From assembly GCA_021807595.1 (NCBI GenBank), contig JAKBCS010000003.1, positions 1-64,000 on the forward strand: a DNA stretch of 64,000 nucleotides, written 5' to 3'. Of this stretch, positions 1 through 8,570 are shown in pieces. Below the pieces are notes generated by a model. The model did no database searches and had not been told where the DNA came from. It saw only the letters and a program-made list of their open reading frames with translations. The translations under genes and the position numbers were made by a program. Position 1 is the first letter of the stretch. Every line of letters begins with the position of its first letter. The stretch is from Planctomycetota bacterium. GTDB taxonomy: Bacteria > Planctomycetota > Planctomycetia > Gemmatales > Gemmataceae.

Positions 1-1
1 C

Positions 2-364
2 CTGTTCGCGGCGGCGCTGGGCGCGGGCAAGACGCCGACGATATTCGGCGACGGTTTGCAATCGCGCGATTTTACCTTTGTCACCGACGTAGCCGAGGCG
101 CTGATCCGCGCCGCCGATGCGCCGGGCATCTCCGGCCGGGTTTACAACATCGGCACCGGCCGCGGCACGAACTTGCTCGAACTGATTGCGGCGCTCAATC
201 GCCAACTGGGCACCGCGATCGCGCCCGTTCATGCACCCGCGCGGGCCGGCGACGTGCGCCATTCGCGCGCCGATATCTCCCGCGCCCGCCGCGAACTGGG
301 TTACGATCCGAAAGTGGCCTTCGAGGAAGGACTCGCGCAGACGCTCGCCTGGTCTCGCGGGTAG
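2..364 (+). CDS. NAD-dependent epimerase/dehydratase, C-terminal part (partial)
   Basis: Only the last 120 residues are in the window; the frame is open to the left edge, so the ATG/TTG-based ORF at 56 is not the true start. The piece carries the IFGDGLQSRDFTFV signature, then a YNIGTG motif, both characteristic of the substrate-binding half of extended short-chain dehydrogenases such as UDP-glucose 4-epimerase. These enzymes interconvert nucleotide sugars for cell-surface polysaccharides using bound NAD. The Rossmann nucleotide-binding half and the catalytic YxxxK lie outside the window, so the exact sugar specificity cannot be judged. It ends 149 bases before a kinase gene on the same strand. 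Confidence 0.85.
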   Translation: MFAAALGAGKTPTIFGDGLQSRDFTFVTDVAEALIRAADAPGISGRVYNIGTGRGTNLLELIAALNRQLGTAIAPVHAPARAGDVRHSRADISRARRELGYDPKVAFEEGLAQTLAWSRG

Positions 365-513
365 AATGCCTCCTCTATCCGGTAGTTTGTGCGTGTACGT
401 CGCCCGCACTTGAGGTGGCAGGCTCGATTGTTCTTCTCCGCCATGCCTCGGATGGATACTATAGAAGATAGCAGTGTCTCGTTCGCCTCTCTCTTTAGGG
501 ACTGCCGTACTCG

Positions 514-2127
514 ATGTCGTCGGAACGTCTCAGTGCTGGAACTCGCCTTGGCAAATACAAGGTGTTGGCCCATGTCGCCACCGGGGGCATGGGAACAGTC
601 TACAAGGCAACCGATACGGAGTTGGGAAGGCTCGTCGCCCTCAAAGTGTTGGACGCTTCGTTGGCGGACAAGCCTAACACGCTAGAACGCTTCCGCCGCG
701 AGGCCCGGCACGCCGCGCGGCTGAGTCATAAGAACATCGTCACGCTGTACGAATACGGTCACGTCAACGGACGGCATTTCTTGGCGTTGGAATTTGTCGA
801 TGGCATCGATTTGTACGATTACATCGAGCGCAAAGGGCGGCTCGAACCGGAAGAGTCGCGCCGCATCCTCATTCAGGCGGTCAAGGCGCTGGATCACGCC
901 TATCAACAGGGCATCACGCACCGCGACATCAAACCGTCGAACTTCTTGCTGACGCGCGATCGGGATCGCATGCGCGTGAAACTGACGGACATGGGCCTGG
1001 CGCGGAAGACCGGCGAGGAAGAGTTTCGCGTCACCCGCGCCGGTAGCACGGTCGGTACCGTCGATTATCTTGCGCCGGAGCAGGCGCGCGACAGTGCCTC
1101 CGCCGATATTCGCAGCGATATTTACTCTCTGGGATGTACGTTTTACCATATGCTGGCCGGTCATCCCCCCTTCCCGGACGGAGGGTTGGGCGAACGCATC
1201 TTGAAACACTTGCAGGAAGATCCGCCCGATATTCGCCAGTTTAACGCGCGTGCCACCGAGGAATTGTGGGAACTGTTGCGGAAGATGTTGGCCAAACGGC
1301 CGGAGGACCGCTTTCAGACGCCGTCGGAGTTGTTGTCGGCATTGAAGGCGCTGCCAGCTCAGACGATGGAGGACGGTCCCATTCACTTGCCGCGCGCGCC
1401 GTTCGCTCGCGCTCGGTCGACTTCGCCCAGCGATTCGTCCACCGCGATGTTTCCCGAAGCGCGACAGGACAAGCCGCCCACGCCCGTGCCTCGCCCCCGT
1501 TCCCGCGTTGCCGAAGACGATCCCTCCCTTCTGAAACTGTCCGCCGGGAGCTTGCAAACGGCGGCGCGACAGTACGAGCGCGCCGAAGAGGCGCGCGGCA
1601 ACGGCAATCTCGAATACGCCATCGAACTCTTGCTGAAATGCACAAAGTTCGATCCGGTTAGTGTCGTTTATCGCCAAGCGCTGCGCGAAGTCAGTCGGTC
1701 GGCGGCCCAGCGGCGAGGACTGAGCCGTTGGATCGCGGCGTCGTTGAGCGCTTTGACCTCGCGGGCGCGCGTCCAATCCGCCAAGCGCTCCGGCCAATTT
1801 CTTAAGGTGTTGGAAGACGGCGAGGAAGTCCTGGTTCGCAACCCCAACGACTTGAAAACGCAGACGATCATGGCCGAGTCCGCCGTCGAACTGGGACTGC
1901 TGCGTTTGGCCTCGTGGATGTTGGAAGAGGTTCGCCGCAACGATCCGAGCCACATCCCAGCCTATCGTGCCTTGGCCAATCTCTACGAAAAACAACGCCA
2001 ATTCGGCGACGCCATCGCCGTTTGGGAAGAGGTGCGCAAGTTGCTCCCCCACGACGGCGAAGCGGCTCGAAAGATCAACGATCTCGCCGCCGCCGACACC
2101 ATCGCGCGCGGCAACTATCGCCGTTGA
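514..2127 (+). CDS. Soluble serine/threonine protein kinase with C-terminal TPR-like region
   Basis: 537 aa. Residues about 13-285 form a Hanks-type kinase domain: glycine loop TGGMGTVY (23-30), lysine in VALKVL (44), catalytic HRDIKPSN (136-143) and an APEQ motif (187-190). The metal-binding DFG is DMG (159-161). No hydrophobic segment follows the kinase domain, so it is probably cytoplasmic, unlike the related kinase at 52260. Residues about 360-530 are helical, with TPR-like pairs (ARGNGNLEYAIELLLKCTKFDP, ANLYEKQRQFGDAIAVWEEV), probably for partner binding. It ends 10 bases before the convergent gene at 2138. Kinase assignment is firm; substrates are unknown. Confidence 0.93.
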   Translation: MSSERLSAGTRLGKYKVLAHVATGGMGTVYKATDTELGRLVALKVLDASLADKPNTLERFRREARHAARLSHKNIVTLYEYGHVNGRHFLALEFVDGIDLYDYIERKGRLEPEESRRILIQAVKALDHAYQQGITHRDIKPSNFLLTRDRDRMRVKLTDMGLARKTGEEEFRVTRAGSTVGTVDYLAPEQARDSASADIRSDIYSLGCTFYHMLAGHPPFPDGGLGERILKHLQEDPPDIRQFNARATEELWELLRKMLAKRPEDRFQTPSELLSALKALPAQTMEDGPIHLPRAPFARARSTSPSDSSTAMFPEARQDKPPTPVPRPRSRVAEDDPSLLKLSAGSLQTAARQYERAEEARGNGNLEYAIELLLKCTKFDPVSVVYRQALREVSRSAAQRRGLSRWIAASLSALTSRARVQSAKRSGQFLKVLEDGEEVLVRNPNDLKTQTIMAESAVELGLLRLASWMLEEVRRNDPSHIPAYRALANLYEKQRQFGDAIAVWEEVRKLLPHDGEAARKINDLAAADTIARGNYRR

Positions 2128-2137
2128 CGACGAACTC

Positions 2138-3433
2138 TTACTCGTCGCGTTCTATTTCTACATCTCGGATCGTGTAAAGAAAATTCTCTGGATCGGTAGC
2201 GTTGAGGCGCAGCTTACCGTGAGCCTTTACCCGTTCGCGCGTGTAGGGATGGGTCTTACCTTCCGGCAGCTCCACCAGCAGAATCGCCGTCGCCTCGGGC
2301 TGCTCGCAATACCAGCAGCCAATCGGATACTCGACGAACAAGAAGGCATTGAAGTCGGCGTCGTCGCCCAACGGTTGCAGATAGCCGCTCAGCGCCACCG
2401 TCTTGCCGTCGAGATCCTTCAAGTACTGGGGAAATGTTGGTCGATAGCGGCGATCCACCGTCGTTTCCGAGACGACGGACCACGGCAACACGTTGACACC
2501 CTTGGGGTCGATGGGCGGCAGCGGCGCGCGATCGAGCTTGCGAGCCAGCGGGCGCGTCGAACGCGGTTGGAACAATCCGGCGTGCCCCTCGTGCTCGGTT
2601 TTGGCGTCGCCGTCCTGTTTGGCGCGATCGGCGGCGATCCGCAGGGCGCGGCGATGCTCGTTCAATTTGGTCGAGCGCATGCCGAATTCGGTGACGCAGC
2701 CTTCGAGAATCGCTGCGGCAAGGGCCGTGTCGCCGTTCGCTCCCGCCAATTCCCCCAACTGCCAGAGCAATCGACCGTCGCTCGGCAACCACAATGCCAA
2801 TTGTTGCAATTGCGCAACGGCATCCGCGGGCAGGGCTTTCCGCTCCACCTCGGTGAGTTTGCCCGGCGTTTGCCAGCGGAGGCCGTACAGATCGTCGAGA
2901 TCCCCGGCCTCCGCAGCTCGCCGAGCGCGAAGACGAACGAGTTTGAGATGAAGCTGCTCCAAAGGTCGCCGTTTGGCGGGAGCGTATTGCACGGCTTGCT
3001 CCAGACACGCCGTCGCCTGCGCCCAATCGCCCTGCATTTGCCAAGCCGTCCCCAGATTGGCGGCGAGCGCGAAGTCCCTCGGATGTTCCCGCTGGGCCGT
3101 GCGCAAAATCTCGATGGCGCGCGCGTTGTCGCCGAGTCGGACGAACAACGCGCCGAGATCGGCGGCTTCCTCGGCCGTCAACTTGCGCTGCCGCGCCAAT
3201 TTCGTCAGCTTCTCCGCTTCGGTTCGATAGTGCTTGCGCGTCGGCGATTCCGACTTCCCGGCAGGTGGCGTCGCGGCGAGGGCGCGTAACGTCCGTTGAT
3301 CGAGCAAAAAACCGCGCCACTGCGACGGTAATCCCGAGTATACCTCTCCGGAATAGTACAAACCGGCGCGCAACAGCGTGGCCTGGCTGAGAAGGAGAGC
3401 GGCGAGTACGAACGCGAAAAGTGTGCGACGCAT
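2138..3433 (-). CDS. Exported TPR protein with C-terminal DUF3299-like domain
   Basis: 431 aa. An N-terminal signal peptide (MRRTLFAFVLAALLLSQATLLRA) suggests export. Residues about 75-160 hold TPR units (AADLGALFVRLGDNARAIEILRTAQREHP and the next repeat). The last 100 residues (LDGKTVALSGYLQPLG ... FLFVEYPIGCWYCEQP) resemble the small OB-like DUF3299 domain, which keeps a G-[FY]-x-x-P-L stretch and a cysteine-containing loop; here the cysteines are C-W-Y-C. The molecular role of that domain is not known to me. The domain call rests on motif resemblance only. The gene converges on the kinase gene with a 10-base gap, leaving no room for a separate terminator. Confidence 0.75.
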   Translation of the reverse strand: MRRTLFAFVLAALLLSQATLLRAGLYYSGEVYSGLPSQWRGFLLDQRTLRALAATPPAGKSESPTRKHYRTEAEKLTKLARQRKLTAEEAADLGALFVRLGDNARAIEILRTAQREHPRDFALAANLGTAWQMQGDWAQATACLEQAVQYAPAKRRPLEQLHLKLVRLRARRAAEAGDLDDLYGLRWQTPGKLTEVERKALPADAVAQLQQLALWLPSDGRLLWQLGELAGANGDTALAAAILEGCVTEFGMRSTKLNEHRRALRIAADRAKQDGDAKTEHEGHAGLFQPRSTRPLARKLDRAPLPPIDPKGVNVLPWSVVSETTVDRRYRPTFPQYLKDLDGKTVALSGYLQPLGDDADFNAFLFVEYPIGCWYCEQPEATAILLVELPEGKTHPYTRERVKAHGKLRLNATDPENFLYTIRDVEIERDE

Positions 3434-3613
3434 AGCGGCCCTTTCCTGAATCGAGGACTCCGATTTAGTTTACCGCGCCGGAATGAGGACGGCCAAGGTC
3501 AAGCGCATTTGCTATAACCCCCGTAATGAGCGGGGGCCGCAAACCCTCCGCCATGCGTCTCGGTCGGAGAGTTTACACCCACCCGCTCTCAGGAAATTAG
3601 AGTCGAGTACAAC

Positions 3614-4867
3614 ATGCGCCGATTGACGATTCTTTTCGCCGTGATTTTTCTCGTCTCCCCGCTCGTCGCCGGTGAGAATTGGCCGCAGTTTCGTGGGCCT
3701 GGCGGCAACAGTCGCGCCGACGACGCCAAATTGCCCACGACATGGAGCGAGACCAAGAACGTCGTTTGGAAGACGCCCATCCACGGCAAGGGCTGGTCGT
3801 CGCCGGTCGTCTGGGGCGAACGGGTCTGGCTGACAACGGCACCGGAAGACGGCAAGAGATTGTTCGCCGTTTGCATCGATCGCAACAATGGCGAGGTGTT
3901 GCACAACCTCAAAGTCTTCGACGTGGAGCAACCGAGCGCTCTGTGGGCCAAGTACAATAGTTTCGCCTCGCCCACCCCGGCTATCGAAGCAGGTCGAGTC
4001 TACGTCCACTTCGGAACCTACGGCACGGCTTGCCTCAACTCCCAGAGCGGCGAAATCCTCTGGCAGCGGCGCGATCTGCACTGCGATCATTATCGCGGTC
4101 CAGCTTCTTCTCCGATCCTTTATGGGGATTTATTGTACCTCACCTTCGATGGGTTCGACCGGCAATACGTCGTCGCGCTCGATAAGAAAAACGGAGAGAC
4201 GGTGTGGAAGAAAGACCGAGACATCCAATACAAGTCGACCAACGGGGATATGAAAAAAGCCTACGGTACGCCGGCGATCCGCACCATCGACGGCAAGCCG
4301 CAGCTCATCAGTTCGGCGGCGACGGCCACCATCGCCTACGATCCGAAGACCGGCGAGGAGTTGTGGAAAGTCTACCACGGCGGCATGAATGTGCCGGCCC
4401 CGCCTCTGCACGGTCTGGGCAGGATATTCCTCTGCACCGGCGACGGGGGGTTGGGGCTGTTGGCCGTGCGCGAGGGCGGGCGCGGCGACGTGACCGCGAC
4501 GCATCTCGATTGGAAGGCGAAGAACAGGGCGGTCGTCCCATCGCGGTCGTCGCCGATTTTGGTGGACGATCTGCTCTACATGGTCAACAACGATGGGACT
4601 GTATCTTGCTTGCAGGCCAAGACGGGTGAGTCGGTGTGGCAAGAACGTCTCGGCGGCAAATTCTGGGCATCGCCGCTCTATGCCGACGATCGGCTCTACC
4701 TCTTCGATGAAGATGGCCGAGGTCATGTCCTGTCCGCCGGCCGCACCTATAAGAAATGGGCGACGAATAAACTCGACGACGGCTGCCGCGCCTCGCCAGC
4801 CGTTTCCGGCAACGCGCTCTTCGTCCGCACCTTCACTCATCTGTATCGGCTTGAGAACAAGAAGTGA
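3614..4867 (+). CDS. Secreted PQQ-like beta-propeller protein
   Basis: 417 aa with a signal peptide (MRRLTILFAVIFLVSPLVAG) followed directly by ENWPQFRGPGGNSR, the mature N-terminus typical of planctomycete exported propellers. Repeats of the PQQ/BamB type follow (for example ALDKKNGETVWKK, YDPKTGEELWKVYHGG, LQAKTGESVWQERLGGKFWASP), with enough units for one full propeller. Such proteins act as scaffolds in the periplasm or outside the cell; whether a cofactor is bound is unknown. It is a clear paralogue of the protein at 40670, sharing the WRGPxGxxxS and WKTPIxGKGxSSPxVWGxRV segments. The downstream broken WD40 gene on the other strand overlaps its last bases. Confidence 0.85.
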   Translation: MRRLTILFAVIFLVSPLVAGENWPQFRGPGGNSRADDAKLPTTWSETKNVVWKTPIHGKGWSSPVVWGERVWLTTAPEDGKRLFAVCIDRNNGEVLHNLKVFDVEQPSALWAKYNSFASPTPAIEAGRVYVHFGTYGTACLNSQSGEILWQRRDLHCDHYRGPASSPILYGDLLYLTFDGFDRQYVVALDKKNGETVWKKDRDIQYKSTNGDMKKAYGTPAIRTIDGKPQLISSAATATIAYDPKTGEELWKVYHGGMNVPAPPLHGLGRIFLCTGDGGLGLLAVREGGRGDVTATHLDWKAKNRAVVPSRSSPILVDDLLYMVNNDGTVSCLQAKTGESVWQERLGGKFWASPLYADDRLYLFDEDGRGHVLSAGRTYKKWATNKLDDGCRASPAVSGNALFVRTFTHLYRLENKK

Positions 4868-5776
4868 AGCGAACGAGAAACCGTCACCTCAGTCGTTGCG
4901 GCGTTTTCGCCGCGGCCGTCTTCGGGGGCGAGATCATTCCTGCACGCCGCCGGATTTACCTCTTCGGCAGGTAGCGTTTTCACGCCGGTGACATCCCCGA
5001 GGTAGACGACATTATCCTTACCGCCGGAGGCTAAGGTTTTGCCATCGCGAGCGAAGTCCAAACAGCGTACTTCGTGGCGATGACCGGTGAAGGAGGCGCG
5101 TGTCGTGGCGACGTTCTTACCCATGAGGGGACCGTCGACTTGCGTGAGCAGGGCGTCAGTGAGGCGGAGGCCGCCGAATTGCGGCCCGCTGGGGTATTGC
5201 GGCGGAAGATTGGGATCGACCGGAAATGGATGTTTACAATGACCTCTAAACGCGGCGACGTTGTCCTTGCTTTATTTCCCGACTCCAACCTGCCTACCGC
5301 CTAACCTCGACCTGTCGCCGCAATGCCGCCTTGGCCTCGTGCGTCTTCCGCGCGTCCGCAGCACCCTCGCTCATTGCTTCCAGACCCCGCCGCGCGCTTT
5401 CCACATTGAAGACGGTGACTCCACATCCCCGATCGGAAATGTGGTAGTCGGCGGCGAGTCGTTTGCCGTCGGGACAAAAGGCGAGATTGTGGATGGAGGG
5501 ATGCGGAATACGCAGTTCTCGGCGGCGTTCGCCGGTTTCAGCGTTCCACAAAAAGATCTGCCGAGTGTAGTTGCCCTGGTACGCATAGGAGGAAGAGGCG
5601 ATTCACTTGCCATCGGGCGACAGCGCGGCGCAGGGGATCCTTGGACCATGATCAAAGCGATGGTCGTTGATATGGGCGAGAGCGCGCGGCGGCAGTAGTT
5701 CCGCGCTGGGTGCATGGGACGTTGAGAATCCCAGCGCGGCGGTCGTCAAAAGCAACCGAGAGAGGTGCTTATACAT
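4837..5776 (-). pseudogene. Broken exported WD40-repeat gene
   Basis: Reading the minus strand from ATG 5776 gives a signal peptide (MYKHLSRLLLTTAALGFSTSHA) and the start of a WD40 repeat, PCAALSPDGK, then an in-frame TGA at 5603-5605. The same frame continues immediately as IASSSYAYQGNYTRQIFLWNAETGERRREL, so a tryptophan codon TGG has probably become TGA. The reading stops again near 5294, and a further WD40 unit (GHRHEVRCLDFARDGKTLASGG) continues in another frame down to 4837, with a TAA in its own upstream part. At least one nonsense change and one frameshift are therefore present. Intact relatives would be WD40 propeller proteins. TGA recoding is considered unlikely because further defects follow. 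Confidence 0.75.
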
Positions 5777-5844
5777 TTTGGCTCCTTCCGGGGGAAAAGG
5801 AGACCGCTTCTCCCACGCATCGTACCCCACCGATGCGGTCTCGA

Positions 5845-6471
5845 TCAATCCTCGTCCGGCAATGTCGCTTCCATCAACTCGGCGATGGCCTGGGCGGTTT
5901 CACCCCCGCGGCTTCTCAACGCGCGGATCACCTTGCGCCGCCGCTCGACGGGGTGATTCTGATTCAGTTTCCACTTGCCCTCGATCCGTTCGATGGCGAT
6001 GCGGAAGCCGACAATTTGCGCCAATAGCCTTCTTGCGAACGTACTGGAGTCATCGAACGACCACGGCGGCGATTGCGGTCTCTCGTAGAAACTCACCGCC
6101 TTGCCGACGATATCCAAGAGGGCGGCCTCGTCTTCGACGATCTCGATGCGCCCGTAGACGTGAACCGCTGCGTAGTTCCAGGTCGGCACTACTTGCTCCG
6201 CCTCGTACCAAGTCGGCGAGATGTAGGCGTGCGGCCCCGCGAAGATCGCCAAGGCGGTTTGTCCGCCGGCCTCGCGCCATTGGGGATTGGCTTTTGCCAT
6301 GTGGCCGAACAGGATACCGTGCCGTCCAGCCGTTCGGTCGAGAAGAAAGGGTAGATGGGTGGCGAAGGGCAGCCCTTCGACCTGCGACACGAGGAGTCCA
6401 AAGCTGTTTTGCTCGATGAAAGCATGCAGTTCGCTCGGATCGGTTACGATGAACTCGTCGGGTAGATACAT
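5845..6471 (-). CDS. PaiB-family FMN-binding protein
   Basis: 208 aa, a normal length for the PaiB/FMN-binding split-barrel family. The N-terminus MYLPDEFIVTDPSELHAFI, the segment GLPFATHLPFLLD, GHMAKANPQW and YISPTWY...VPTWNYAAVHVYGRIE are hallmarks of the family. Bacillus PaiB is described as a negative regulator of sporulation and protease genes; other members are simply flavin-binding proteins, so a regulatory role is inference. ATG at 6471 gives the family-typical N-terminus. It starts 69 bases upstream of, and on the same strand as, the broken WD40 gene. Confidence 0.88.
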   Translation of the reverse strand: MYLPDEFIVTDPSELHAFIEQNSFGLLVSQVEGLPFATHLPFLLDRTAGRHGILFGHMAKANPQWREAGGQTALAIFAGPHAYISPTWYEAEQVVPTWNYAAVHVYGRIEIVEDEAALLDIVGKAVSFYERPQSPPWSFDDSSTFARRLLAQIVGFRIAIERIEGKWKLNQNHPVERRRKVIRALRSRGGETAQAIAELMEATLPDED

Positions 6472-6752
6472 CGGCGTGAGGCTCCTCGGTGGCGGACGGA
6501 ATCCGATCTGTCTCCCATTTTAGGGACCAATGCTGAGTCCGATTCGGAACACGAGCAACCATGTCCATCATTCGAGTGAAATGGATCGGTAAGTTGCTTC
6601 GGGCCGGTTTGCGAGTGTCTGACTCGATGGATTCCAACGGTTGACTCTCGTCGGTTCGGATAGGATGCGTTGGCGTGTCGATGGCACAAGGAGGGACTCA
6701 TTGCGAGGGTGGCCGTGTACATCTCTCGTCGAACGACTGGTAGATCGACAGT

Positions 6753-6786
6753 CCCCTCTCGCCCCGTATTCCGGGAGCGAGAGGGG
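6753..6786. repeat. GC-rich intergenic inverted repeat
   Basis: The arms CCCCTCTCGCCCCG and CGGGAGCGAGAGGGG pair almost completely around a short AT-containing loop. It lies in the 330-base gap between the PaiB-like gene and the membrane PQQ-propeller gene, just past the stop codon of the latter in its transcription direction. No coding sequence was seen elsewhere in this gap. It belongs to the same hairpin family as the copies near 8.5, 14.2 and 44.9 kb. It could end transcription of the propeller gene, but no T-run follows. Confidence 0.6.
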
Positions 6787-6801
6787 AGACGGCCCCGGAG
6801 T

Positions 6802-8406
6802 CTACTTTTCGGCTCGCGGCACTCGCTGCTCCTCTTTCAGTATCGGAACCTCGAAGCAGATGGCTTCCCGGTCGTTGCGAACGAGAAGATACGGCCCCGA
6901 AAGCACGGGATTGTTCCAGGTCATGCTCGTCAAGGCAGGCAATCGCGCGACTTCCTTGAACTCATCGGGATTGGCCTCGACCAGGGCGATGAAGCCGTCT
7001 TCGGCCTGAACGACGATGAGATCGTCGACCAGGAGGATTTGACCGAAATTGTACTTCTTGCCCTTCCACTTGCGCTGGCCGGTCTCCAGGTCGAGGCAAG
7101 CCAGCTCGCGGCAATCGAGTCCGAACGCATAGTCGTGGGCGATGGCGACGTTGGAGAACTGCGTGGACATTTTGTTGCGTCCCACCCACACCGGCTCGGC
7201 GCTCCATTGTCCGTCGGAACCTTGTTTCACCCGAAGGAGAACGGAACCGACGTTGTAGCCGGCGGAGACGAACACCCGATCGCCGGGCAGCGGCACGGGC
7301 TGGGATGCCTTGGCCATCTTCCCCGGCCACGAGAACGTCCAGAGGATCTTGCCGTCTTTGGGATCGTGGCCGGTGACGCTCTGGGCGTTGACGCTGAGGA
7401 TCTGTCGAAGGCCGTCGAGCGTCGCCAGGGCCGGCGAACTGTAGCTGGCGTCGTCGTCGCCCACGCGCCACAACCGTTTGCCGCTAGCGCGGTCGTAGGC
7501 CAAGAGACTGTATTTCTTCCCGCGTCCGCCGGTGACGATCACTTTGTCGTCGAAAACCAGGGGAGAACACGACTTGCCCCAGATGAGGTTCTTCAATTCG
7601 TTCTCGGCCAAGGTATCGACCGACCAGATATTCTTGCCCTCGGCGGCGTCGATGCAGTCGAGAACGCCGGTGCCGCCGACCGTGTAGACGCGGCCCTCCA
7701 CCACGGTCGGTGTGGCGCGCGGGCCGTCGCCACCCTGTGTGTCCACCCAGCGAACGTCGTGTTCGTGCGTCCAGCGCACCTTGCCGGTTTTCAACTCGTA
7801 GCAAACGACCAGTTCCTTGTTCTCACGCTGCTCTTGGGTGAAAGCGTAATCGCCGACGACGGCAAAAGCCGACCATCCCAACCCGATCGGCTGCCGCCAC
7901 AGCTCTTTCGGTGGCCGCGCGTTCCAATCGCGGTCCAGGCGAACGCCGCGCGCCGCGCCGTCGCGTTGACGACCGAGAAATTGGGGATAATCCGTCTCCT
8001 TCAAGGAGTCTATCTTCACTTCGCCGCTGTTTTCGATTCGCAATTCCGCCAGCGATGCCTCCGGGGTGCGCGACTCTTTCAAGCGCAGGCGCGGGATGCC
8101 GGAACCACCGAGCGAGCCATCGAATTTCAAGACGAACGACAGTCCGTAGATGACGGCGACGGTCGCGGTGATACCGGACAGCAAGTACGCAATGCGCTGC
8201 AACCAGTCCAAGCCGCTGAAAAACAACAGCCACAGAATCACTCCCAACGGCGTGGCCGCCATCAGCCCCACGCCGAGGTAGAATTGCGTCATCGGTTCCA
8301 GCGCGTCGGCCAGCACCAAAGCCGTGAAACTACCCGCGCCCAAGAGAATGATCGCGATCGGCATCCACACTCGTTTCAGCCGACGCGGTTCGATAGCCTG
8401 CGACAT
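6802..8406 (-). CDS. Membrane-anchored PQQ-like beta-propeller protein
   Basis: 534 aa. The N-terminal 95 residues contain about three hydrophobic helices (VWMPIAIILLGAGSFTALVLA, FYLGVGLMAATPLGVILWLLFF, IAYLLSGITATVAVIYGLSFVL). A linker of about 100 residues follows, with YPQFLGRQRDG resembling the conserved WPQFRGP start of planctomycete propellers. The rest is a PQQ/BamB-like propeller: YELKTGKVRWTHEH, IDAAEGKNIWSVD, YDRASGKRLWRVG, HDPKDGKILWTFSWPG, LDLETGQRKWKGK. The propeller is predicted on the outer face of the inner membrane. It is the third intact or partial propeller within 8 kb; the partner is unknown. Confidence 0.83.
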   Translation of the reverse strand: MSQAIEPRRLKRVWMPIAIILLGAGSFTALVLADALEPMTQFYLGVGLMAATPLGVILWLLFFSGLDWLQRIAYLLSGITATVAVIYGLSFVLKFDGSLGGSGIPRLRLKESRTPEASLAELRIENSGEVKIDSLKETDYPQFLGRQRDGAARGVRLDRDWNARPPKELWRQPIGLGWSAFAVVGDYAFTQEQRENKELVVCYELKTGKVRWTHEHDVRWVDTQGGDGPRATPTVVEGRVYTVGGTGVLDCIDAAEGKNIWSVDTLAENELKNLIWGKSCSPLVFDDKVIVTGGRGKKYSLLAYDRASGKRLWRVGDDDASYSSPALATLDGLRQILSVNAQSVTGHDPKDGKILWTFSWPGKMAKASQPVPLPGDRVFVSAGYNVGSVLLRVKQGSDGQWSAEPVWVGRNKMSTQFSNVAIAHDYAFGLDCRELACLDLETGQRKWKGKKYNFGQILLVDDLIVVQAEDGFIALVEANPDEFKEVARLPALTSMTWNNPVLSGPYLLVRNDREAICFEVPILKEEQRVPRAEK

Positions 8407-8495
8407 GCTTTGCTTCCTCCGAATAGATTTGCCTATCTTTCAACCTATGGCGGGAAGCGACGGGCGGCTAGAAAGCTGTGCGAGGGGATCTTAAG

Positions 8496-8564
8496 CCCCT
8501 CGCCCCTGTACTCATGGGAGAGGGGAGTATTTTTCCCCCTCTCCCTCGAAGCGGGGGAGAGGGG
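8496..8564. repeat. Two adjacent GC-rich inverted repeats downstream of flgL
   Basis: Two hairpin-forming units occupy 8496-8525 (CCCCTCGCCCCTGTACTCAT then GGGAGAGGGG) and 8535-8564 (CCCCCTCTCCCTCG, AA, GCGGGGGAGAGGGG), separated by AGTATTTTT. They lie between the flgL stop and the divergently placed start of the membrane propeller gene, filling most of that 164-base gap. For flgL transcripts the nearer hairpin is followed by AAAAA rather than a U-run, so it is not a classical terminator. Same family as the hairpins at 14.2 kb. Confidence 0.65.
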
Positions 8565-8570
8565 AGAGTG

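Noticed and set aside
682-2052. 456-aa minus-strand ORF opposite the kinase gene
   Set aside because: It is the antisense shadow of a well-supported kinase gene; its translation has no recognisable motif and is Arg/Gln-rich as expected for a GC-rich antisense frame.
1967-3289. 440-aa plus-strand ORF spanning the kinase end and the TPR gene
   Set aside because: Runs across two real genes on opposite strands; no motif.
5581-5640. TGA recoding (selenocysteine or tryptophan) in the broken WD40 gene
   Set aside because: Other defects (frameshift, TAA) lie downstream and no selenocysteine-type stem follows; simple decay explains it better.
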